A stretch of DNA of 64,000 bases from Caryophanales bacterium (GTDB lineage: Bacteria; Bacillota; Bacilli; Exiguobacteriales; Exiguobacteriaceae), in NCBI GenBank assembly GCA_902363455.1, contig CABJAC010000001.1, positions 620,001-684,000 on the forward strand. The letters run 5' to 3'. Made by a program: the position numbers and the translations under genes. The notes beneath the pieces are model-generated. The model saw only the letters and a list, made by a program, of their open reading frames with translations. It was not told the origin of the DNA and ran no database searches. Below, in pieces: positions 57,977 through 64,000 of the stretch. Each line of letters begins with the position of its first letter. Positions within the stretch are counted from its first letter, which is position 1.

Positions 57977-58671
57977 AAACTAAACAAATTTTTTTCCTAC
58001 TGATTGCTATAAGTATAATCGGACTCTGTATTTTCATTTACAGTCAGAAGATACCTTATGAATATCAAGATTTACAGCAAGCAATTGAAAAGAAAAACTC
58101 GGAACAAATCATTACTATAACTAAAAATGTCTCTTTAACACAGAAACAACGCAAAGAGAGCTTATATGCGTTGTATCGAATCGGGGAATCGCAAGGTTCA
58201 TGTCAGTTACTCACTCGATCGATTGTGAAAAATGAGTCATTATGGCAAGAAACGATTGTTTCGGCTCCGATTGGTGTTCTGAAATGCTTAAACAAAAAAA
58301 ATACACTTTATCAAACTGATTCAGAAGGTAATAATCCACTTCATTTGACAACAAGCTTTAACGTTGACCAAAAGAAGTGGGAATATCTTCTAAGAGAAAG
58401 TGCAAAGTCATCAATCAATCAATGTAATGCAGTTGGAGAATCACCTTTGACAAGTGCGGCTCGTATGGGGAATATTGATGCTGTTAAATCTTTACTCAAT
58501 CAAGGTGCAACTATAAGTAAATGTGATGTATCAGCTATTCAAGTAGCAATTGAGCAAAACAATCGGACCATGTTTGATTTGTTGAGAAAAAATGGTGCAA
58601 GTATTTCTAAACAAGAAATGGAAAAAATTATTAAGCGTACAGGAGCAACTTTGTTTGAAGATAGTTATTAA
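57973..58671 (+). CDS. Membrane-anchored ankyrin-repeat protein
   Basis: The 232-residue product starts at TTG 57973, which overlaps the stop of the 1206-residue gene (TTGA), so the two are translationally coupled. An N-terminal helix (IFFLLIAISIIGLCIFIYS, about 5-23) anchors it with the rest probably outside the cell. Ankyrin repeats follow: SEGNNPLHLTTS near 117, AVGESPLTSAARMGNIDAVK near 152, and degenerate ones before and after. Several Cys are present. Ankyrins bind proteins; the coupled partner is the likely target. No known family. Confidence 0.8.
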   Translation: MKTKQIFFLLIAISIIGLCIFIYSQKIPYEYQDLQQAIEKKNSEQIITITKNVSLTQKQRKESLYALYRIGESQGSCQLLTRSIVKNESLWQETIVSAPIGVLKCLNKKNTLYQTDSEGNNPLHLTTSFNVDQKKWEYLLRESAKSSINQCNAVGESPLTSAARMGNIDAVKSLLNQGATISKCDVSAIQVAIEQNNRTMFDLLRKNGASISKQEMEKIIKRTGATLFEDSY

Positions 58672-58683
58672 TTGTTCATTATA

Positions 58684-58745
58684 AAAAGCCGATTATAATC
58701 CATCTACTAAATTGAGTAGGGATATAATCGGCTTTAATAATTTTG
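58684..58745. terminator. Bidirectional terminator between the ankyrin gene and the pilX-like gene
   Basis: AAAAGCCGATTATA and TATAATCGGCTTT form a long stem with inner pairing CTACT/AGTAG; T-rich or A-rich on both sides, so it serves both convergent operons. Confidence 0.85.
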
Positions 58746-58796
58746 GGATTTAACGTCAGAAAATAGCAATGTTTAATATTAATATGATAAAAAAAT

Positions 58797-60452
58797 TTAG
58801 TTAATAACTTTAGGCGATTCCACAAATATTTGTGAAAACTTATTTTTCGGAATTAATCCTGCACTTTTCAAAACACTGGCATCATAAACGAGTTGAAGAC
58901 GATCTGCGTCATCAGAAGTTGATGTAGATTGATCATTTTTTTCACCTTCGATCATGGCTTTAATTAATGCTTCGCGATCGATAAAATCGTCTTTAGAAAA
59001 AATACCTCGATAAGCGTTTAATTCTAAGTTTCCTTTTGTAAAGATTCCACCTTTAAGGGACAGGGTGGAGCCAACACCAAAAACCTTAGTAACTTCTGTA
59101 GAGTCACTGTAGATAAATGCTTCCAAATCTATCGATGAACTATTTTTGGGTTTAAATGAATTGACGCGATTTATCAATACAGAACCTTTGCTTAACAATA
59201 CAAGCGAGTTTGAACTGTTTGTTGGTTTTTGAATAGTTGCATCTTGGAGAATACTGTCTCCAACTGAAAAAATTGTTGATGAAAATTCAACGTTTCCTTG
59301 AACTAATAAATCTCCATTTACGATAAGAGGCCTCGAAACAATCAATGGATTTTCAGAGGTACCCGTTGAAGAGATATTTAAATTTCCATCAATAATTAAA
59401 GGTACATTGTTTGAAGAATTAGATAAAATATTAGTAGCGATAGTTACAGTATTAGTCCCGGATTGTGGTTTAATGAGTCGCTTTTGTGAGAAATCATCCA
59501 AAAAACTTTCAACTGGATATGCAATCAAATTATTTTGCTTTAATCCTTCAGATAGTTGCGTTTGAACACTTTTTAAATCACCATCTATAAACTGAATTGA
59601 AGAATTTAAAGATAGAAAATCATTTAGAGCAAATAAATAGTCGAAATCAATAAATTGATCACGCATCGTCATTAATTGAGTGTTTCCTGAAGGTCGAAAT
59701 ACGCTTGAAGGAGTTGGATTTTGGCACTCTAAAAAATCACGACAATCCAAAAGTTTCGATGTAGACGAAGCAATTTTTATTTTTCCTTGAATGTAAGGGT
59801 GCGCAGAAATGTTTTGGTACATAGGACTTCCTTTTATTGTAGTTTCATCTATTTCTTCTTTATATCTAAAGTCAGGTGTAGCTGTAACTTTCAATGGATC
59901 TTTAGAATAAATATTACCTGATATGTGTGGAGCACCTTGTAATGTCACTTGAGCTGATGATCCGAGTACATAATAAAGAAAATTAGGAATGGCAGATAAA
60001 TAAATACGTTGGCTATAAGTTTTGCGTAAAATAGGTTGATCTCCTTTTTGAATCGTAGATACAATATATAAATCCAATGTTTTTATTACATCACTGTTTT
60101 CTTGTTTGTTCCACAAGAGTAAAACTTGATTTGTTGGTACAGTATTTTGTTGGAATTGTTCTATAACCTTAATGTTACGACCTAATTTTTGTTGGAATTT
60201 CATAGGGTTAGAAATTAAATTAAATAGGGATACAGAATCAACTTCCTGAGTCAGAGAATCTAATTCCGCAATAGCTTCTTTTAATTTATTGTTGGCATCT
60301 TGATTTATAGCAATATCTGATTCACGGATTTCTGTTAGTCGTGAAGATTGGAGGCTAATCCCGATTGTTGCAAGTGCAAGTACTGACAATACAGATAATG
60401 TGACGAGCACAAATAATAAAGTATATCCTTTCTCAGATCTAAAACTCTTCAT
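58797..60452 (-). CDS. Large minor pilin, PilX/GspK-like (551 aa)
   Basis: The N terminus is a class III (prepilin) signal: SEKGYTLLFVLVTLSVLSVL, with cleavage expected after Gly9. After cleavage, position 5 is Phe, not Glu, as in GspK/PilX-type tip pilins. The pilin helix is followed by about 500 residues, very large for a pilin, including a beta-rich stretch with APHISGNIYSKDP and repeated short hydrophobic strands (IDGNLNISSTG, LIVNGDLLVQGN, VEFSSTIFSVGDS) that resembles a beta-helix/bactofilin-like fold. ATG has GGAAGGAG upstream. Third gene of a minor pilin operon. Confidence 0.82.
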   Translation of the reverse strand: MKSFRSEKGYTLLFVLVTLSVLSVLALATIGISLQSSRLTEIRESDIAINQDANNKLKEAIAELDSLTQEVDSVSLFNLISNPMKFQQKLGRNIKVIEQFQQNTVPTNQVLLLWNKQENSDVIKTLDLYIVSTIQKGDQPILRKTYSQRIYLSAIPNFLYYVLGSSAQVTLQGAPHISGNIYSKDPLKVTATPDFRYKEEIDETTIKGSPMYQNISAHPYIQGKIKIASSTSKLLDCRDFLECQNPTPSSVFRPSGNTQLMTMRDQFIDFDYLFALNDFLSLNSSIQFIDGDLKSVQTQLSEGLKQNNLIAYPVESFLDDFSQKRLIKPQSGTNTVTIATNILSNSSNNVPLIIDGNLNISSTGTSENPLIVSRPLIVNGDLLVQGNVEFSSTIFSVGDSILQDATIQKPTNSSNSLVLLSKGSVLINRVNSFKPKNSSSIDLEAFIYSDSTEVTKVFGVGSTLSLKGGIFTKGNLELNAYRGIFSKDDFIDREALIKAMIEGEKNDQSTSTSDDADRLQLVYDASVLKSAGLIPKNKFSQIFVESPKVIN

Positions 60453-60469
60453 AATACTCTCCTTCCAAA

Positions 60470-61087
60470 CTAAAACCCAACCGTACTAGTTAAAGTCTGT
60501 TGCTCTTCTTTATCATTCGACTGTATATCGAATGTGATAATCAATATTCCATGCACTACATATGTTCCGGGATTTAATCCATCTGTGACTTCAACGTATT
60601 CTGGATTTGATATCGTAAACGTCTTTTTTAAGGTAATCTGATCGTTAATCGATTCAATATTCTTCTCATAAACTAAATTTGAATTATCCTGTTTAGTTAT
60701 ATCAAAAGCAAAATGTGCAGCTTCTGTATTTGATTCGACGTCTCGTCCGTTAATTGTACGAAATGGAATAAAGGATGTAGAGCGTTCAAGCAAACCAGTA
60801 CTGAGATTTAAACGGGGTAGTGATTTTTCATAAAAAGAAATTTTTTTGTCCTCATCAACTCTTATTGCATCAAAACCAGTAATCTCATTTAAGATTTGAC
60901 TAATCGAAGTATCTGCTTCACTTCTTATTTCAGTTATGATGCCTGTGGCTTGGAAACTTTTTGTTCCAGAAATGAACACCGTAAGAATGACAGCGCTAAA
61001 AATCGAAGCGACTACAATAGAAACCAATAACTCTACGAGTGAAAACCCGTCAGTTTGTCGATGGAAAACTTTGATTAAGCGTCGCAT
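60470..61087 (-). CDS. Minor pilin, PilW/GspJ-like (205 aa)
   Basis: The prepilin signal is classical: RQTDGFSLVELLVSIVVASI, with cleavage after Gly14 and Glu at position 5. A hydrophobic helix and a beta-rich pilin head follow. Length and position in the operon fit PilW/GspJ. The start (ATG 61087) lies 37 nt inside the pilV-like gene with AAAGGA 10 nt upstream, so translation is coupled. Confidence 0.85.
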   Translation of the reverse strand: MRRLIKVFHRQTDGFSLVELLVSIVVASIFSAVILTVFISGTKSFQATGIITEIRSEADTSISQILNEITGFDAIRVDEDKKISFYEKSLPRLNLSTGLLERSTSFIPFRTINGRDVESNTEAAHFAFDITKQDNSNLVYEKNIESINDQITLKKTFTISNPEYVEVTDGLNPGTYVVHGILIITFDIQSNDKEEQQTLTSTVGF

Positions 61088-61562
61088 TCGTAATCGTTCC
61101 TTTCAAGGATGTAATTGGTTCCGATTGACCATCTAAATATACAAAAATATAAAGATCAATTAAATTTGATTCCAGTTGATCATTGATTTCATGCGAAGTA
61201 ACACCATACTTTACATTAAACGGTAGGTTGTTTATCTCTGCATCATTAAAAATTGAATTGCAAACAGCCGATATACCACATGGTGGAACTTTTAATGGAG
61301 GTGTTTTTTGATAATCTGTTAATTTTGCTTGTTCTGCTAAGGTTTCAAATACAAAAGGTCCTGTTTCAGATTCTGATGCCTCGCGTTCAATGTAGGATAC
61401 TGCATTTTTTGCTAAGTAATTCGCGAAAGTCAATGTTGTACTGTCTCTGGAAGCTGAGAGCGATTGTGAAAAGATGCTGATTAAGGATACTGAAATAATG
61501 GATAAAATGGTTATACTGACTAACACTTCAATCAACGAAAAACCATGTTGCTCATCTTGCAT
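61050..61562 (-). CDS. Minor pilin, PilV/GspI-like (170 aa)
   Basis: The prepilin signal is DEQHGFSLIEVLVSITILSI: cleavage after Gly7, Glu at position 5. Small size fits PilV/GspI. A CxxxxVC pair in the head (PPCGISAVC) may form a disulfide. RBS GAGGTGA precedes ATG 61562. It is the first gene of the three-gene operon pilV-pilW-pilX-like, divergent from the pilus assembly operon. Confidence 0.85.
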   Translation of the reverse strand: MQDEQHGFSLIEVLVSITILSIISVSLISIFSQSLSASRDSTTLTFANYLAKNAVSYIEREASESETGPFVFETLAEQAKLTDYQKTPPLKVPPCGISAVCNSIFNDAEINNLPFNVKYGVTSHEINDQLESNLIDLYIFVYLDGQSEPITSLKGTITNATLNQSFPSTN

Positions 61563-61736
61563 GGGCTCACCTCGTGTCTGAATCGATAGGATATTAGGAT
61601 GAAAAGTATAAAAAAACGGTATGTATTCTCACATGAAGAAAGTATTTGTCAGGTAGGACTTATGTTTCATCATATTATTCATTATAATGGAAATACGAGA
61701 CACCTGAAATGGTTATTTCAAACGGAAAGGAAACAG

Positions 61737-63107
61737 ATGATGATAAATTTTAAGCGTTTTGCTGTACATACTTTACTTTTAGTGGCGTTAGTCGCCTTAA
61801 TCTACGTACCTTCTTTTGCTTTGATTTCTTTTACTGGAAAAGCAACGGTTTCCGAAAACTTTTCTGATACGGCTCGAATTGGTTCTATTCCTGTCAGTGG
61901 ATTGACACGAAAAAAGGCAAAACCAAAAGTTCAAGAAGCGGTCACGGCATGGTCGAAAAAAACACCTTTGACGATTGGAACCGGGGAAGATACGTTGCCT
62001 GTTCCGACAGAGTTGATTTCTTTTGACATTAACCAGTCCGTTAAAAATGCGTCCCTAAAAAAGGGAGGGGCATTGCGCGTGACATTGGATGAAGAAGCAG
62101 TTTCAGCTTACCTATCGACGCAACCTGTTACATATTCAGAAGACCAAAACAAAGCATTTAAAGAGTGGTTGATTACTAGCAGTCAAGGTTTGGAAGACGG
62201 AAACTTTGATCCGGCCGCCACCTCGACCGCCACTAACTCGTCGGGAGAGGTCGTATCAAGCGTTACGTTTACGACACGTTCTGCATCAGAAGATCAAATG
62301 ATTGAGGCTATGAGAAATGTCGACATCAAAGCCGGCCAACTGATGAATGTGAAAACATATGGCATGGACCCAATCGCAGGATCATACATCGGCAGTAAGT
62401 TATATGAATTGTTTGCAAAAACACCGTTTGAAATTGTAGAACGGATGCCGCATGATAAGTTACCGGATGACATTACACTCGGCTATGATGTCAAGATTGA
62501 TGAAAAGACAGACTTTGCTGTCCGTAATACACAGTCGGTTAATTATCAAGTAGTGGCGACAAAAAATGGCAGTGATGTCACGTTGGAATTACGCGGAACA
62601 TCGTTTAAAGAAACCGTTTCAGCTGTTCTTGAAGCAGAAAAAACAATTCCTTACCGCACGATTACACGCTATTCAGCCACATTATCTGCGGGAACAAGCA
62701 GTGATACTCAAGCCGGGACCGAAGGGAAGTCCATTGAATTGTACCGGGTTACGAAATCAAACAAAGGTGAAGTCAAGCGATTACTTGCTCTTGATTTTTA
62801 CCGGGCGACCCCTGCCATTGTGACGAAAAGCAGCCAAGAAGAAGCACCGCCTGTCGTAACGCCCGAACCTTCAGAGGAGACGACAGACGACAGTACGACG
62901 AATGACGGTACGACAGATGGAACTAACGACGAATCGACAGACGGTTCAACAGACGGCTCGACTGATGAAACAACTGATAACGGGACACCGACACCGGATA
63001 CACCGGATCAACCATCGGCTCCTGACAAACCCGATACACCGACGACCGGTGATCCGGCATCTCCTGCCGAGGGTGAGGGTGACCCATCAGACGGCGCAGT
63101 CGGTTAA
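61737..63107 (+). CDS. Secreted/membrane-anchored protein, VanW/G5-like, with Thr/Asp/Pro-rich tail
   Basis: The 456-residue product has an N-terminal membrane helix (FAVHTLLLVALVALIYVPSF), a folded extracellular part (about 30-345), and a low-complexity tail of about 90 residues rich in Thr, Asp, Ser and Pro. Two features recall VanW-family envelope proteins: a SVNYQVVATKNGSDVTLEL segment and a G5-like strand set near 300-355 (IPYRTITRYSATLSAGTSS). I am not sure of the family. Start is ATG 61737, 6 nt after GGAAAGG; the ORF could open at 61599 but the first 46 residues lack support. First gene of the pil operon. Confidence 0.7.
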   Translation: MMINFKRFAVHTLLLVALVALIYVPSFALISFTGKATVSENFSDTARIGSIPVSGLTRKKAKPKVQEAVTAWSKKTPLTIGTGEDTLPVPTELISFDINQSVKNASLKKGGALRVTLDEEAVSAYLSTQPVTYSEDQNKAFKEWLITSSQGLEDGNFDPAATSTATNSSGEVVSSVTFTTRSASEDQMIEAMRNVDIKAGQLMNVKTYGMDPIAGSYIGSKLYELFAKTPFEIVERMPHDKLPDDITLGYDVKIDEKTDFAVRNTQSVNYQVVATKNGSDVTLELRGTSFKETVSAVLEAEKTIPYRTITRYSATLSAGTSSDTQAGTEGKSIELYRVTKSNKGEVKRLLALDFYRATPAIVTKSSQEEAPPVVTPEPSEETTDDSTTNDGTTDGTNDESTDGSTDGSTDETTDNGTPTPDTPDQPSAPDKPDTPTTGDPASPAEGEGDPSDGAVG

Positions 63108-63134
63108 CTTCATGAGAAGAAAAGAGGATGAAAT

Positions 63135-63452
63135 ATGAACTGGACAGATTTAGCGATTGAACTCGGTATCATCATCGGTCTTGCAACAATCATTTGTGGA
63201 TTGATGTTCGCCATTCAAATTCCGTTTGTGAAGACAACGGTCTCGAAAGTCATTCTTTCCTTGACAGCACTCCTTTTAGTCGTTGCCCTTTACTTGATTG
63301 TCAAACTAGATGGGGTGACAAATCCGTTTGTTATTGCGGGATATATCGTAACGATTTTAATCGTTGCAGCCATTACGAGTGTGGTCGATGAAAAAAAGCA
63401 AACGAAGCAGACACCTCTTGAAGACGAAGAAACATGGCACGCGGAAGGATGA
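63135..63452 (+). CDS. Small membrane protein (105 aa, three TM)
   Basis: I do not recognise the family. It has three hydrophobic helices (about 7-30, 34-58 and 63-84) and a charged, Glu/Lys-rich tail, probably cytosolic. It lies between the VanW-like gene and pilB, 27 bp and about 8 bp from them, so it likely belongs to the pilus operon. RBS is AAAGAGG. Confidence 0.75.
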   Translation: MNWTDLAIELGIIIGLATIICGLMFAIQIPFVKTTVSKVILSLTALLLVVALYLIVKLDGVTNPFVIAGYIVTILIVAAITSVVDEKKQTKQTPLEDEETWHAEG

Positions 63453-63460
63453 CGATGTAA

Positions 63461-64000
63461 ATGGCGATGAAGCGAAAACGATTAGGTGAAATGCTGTTAG
63501 AAGAAAGTGTTGTGACGGAAGCACAAATCGAGGAAGCGTTATCCGTCAAGCGAACGGCGGAAAAACTAGGCGACACGTTGTTACGACTCGGTCATTTGAC
63601 GGAACAGCAATTGATTGAAGCCTTACACCACCAGTTAAAGATTCCGGTCATTCAATTGTATAACTACCCGGTCGATGTCGCCGTTACGAAGTTGATTTCA
63701 AAAGAGCTGGCGCAACGCCATACACTTGTTCCGGTTTACCGGGAAGGAAACCGGCTGTTCATCGCAATGGCAGATCCGATGGATTTGATTGCAATCGACG
63801 ACTTGCGTCTTCAGACCGGTTTGATGATCGAAGTGGGACTAGCGACACGTGATGAAATCCGACGGACGATTCTCAAATATTACGATATCGATTCGTCCTT
63901 ACGGGAACTGCTCGAGTCGGATGAGATGACGATTTCTGATACTTCACGTGATACAGTCACCCGGGAAGATGCACCGATTATCCGGCTTGTGAATCAAATT
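63461..64000 (+). CDS. pilB: Type IV pilus assembly ATPase PilB/GspE, N-terminal part, cut by window edge
   Basis: The first 180 residues are visible. They form the MshEN/GspE N-terminal domain: KRLGEMLLEESVVTEAQIEEA, then LGHLTEQQLIEALHHQL and VPVYREGNRLFIAMADPMD, and finally APIIRLVNQI, where the ATPase core begins in PilB proteins. The Walker motifs lie outside the window. It drives pilus extension from the cytosol. Start ATG 63461 is about 10 nt after GGAAGGAT; an in-frame ATG 63467 is possible. Confidence 0.92.
   Translation, partial: MAMKRKRLGEMLLEESVVTEAQIEEALSVKRTAEKLGDTLLRLGHLTEQQLIEALHHQLKIPVIQLYNYPVDVAVTKLISKELAQRHTLVPVYREGNRLFIAMADPMDLIAIDDLRLQTGLMIEVGLATRDEIRRTILKYYDIDSSLRELLESDEMTISDTSRDTVTREDAPIIRLVNQI

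Noticed and set aside
62821-63105. Repeated GAC/ACG-rich stretch as a possible DNA repeat or CRISPR-like array
   Set aside because: The repeats are irregular and in frame; they encode the low-complexity Thr/Asp/Ser/Pro tail of the secreted protein.

Overview
The window looks like chromosomal DNA of a low-to-moderate GC, non-spore-forming Gram-positive of the Bacillales, most probably Exiguobacterium. Most of it follows the well-known Bacillus subtilis order ysgA-pheST, rnhC-zapA-yshB-polX-mutSB-yshE, lcfA-fadR-etfBA-trxA-uvrC, yslB-sdhCAB-ysmA, racE-rph-ysnA-ysnB, ysoA-tig-clpX-lonA-ysxC, hemA-CDBL, valS-folC. The sporulation genes that B. subtilis keeps among these (sspI, gerE, gerM, lonB, spoVID) are absent. 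The genus call is inference from synteny and protein character, not from a database search.

Layout. 1-5987: end of a dimeric dUTPase, an M42 aminopeptidase, a SpoU-type rRNA methylase, then a phenylalanine T-box and pheST. 5988-11251 is an insertion relative to the B. subtilis order: a decayed ABC-transporter ATPase fragment, a MarR/MFS efflux pair with a 32-bp palindromic operator, a small unknown ORF, an intact solitary TnpB element (IS200/IS605 family) with its reRNA-like 3' end, and a murE gene outside any dcw cluster. 11272-18718: DNA repair and division genes plus a 27-codon membrane miniprotein and a YitT protein. 18847-23583: fatty-acid regulon with two FadR-like operators, then etfBA and thioredoxin. 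23594-27940: VOC protein, flavoprotein disulfide reductase, uvrC and a YvbH-like PH protein. 28050-31891: yslB and the succinate dehydrogenase operon with a promoter, an upstream repeat cluster and a cre-like site. 31963-35499: thioesterase, HPr, glutamate racemase, RNase PH, RdgB, YsnB. Then tRNA-Arg(UCU), a lipoprotein, ysoA, tig, clpX, lonA, engB, an AI-2E family permease, and the haem operon hemA/hemCDBL. A valine T-box precedes valS, followed by folC.

54293-64000 is the unusual part. After folC the DNA becomes visibly AT-richer and carries a locus that appears devoted to type IV pili: a secreted 1206-residue protein with a translationally coupled membrane-anchored ankyrin protein on +, three minor pilins on - arranged like GspI/GspJ/GspK (PilV/PilW/PilX), and, divergently on +, a secreted Thr/Asp/Pro-tailed protein, a small membrane protein and the start of pilB. 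I infer that the two AT-rich operons build and decorate the pilus tip, with the 1206-residue protein a candidate PilY1-like tip protein of unfamiliar type. This is the best candidate for an undescribed system in the window.

No CRISPR array, prophage, rRNA operon or replication origin was seen.
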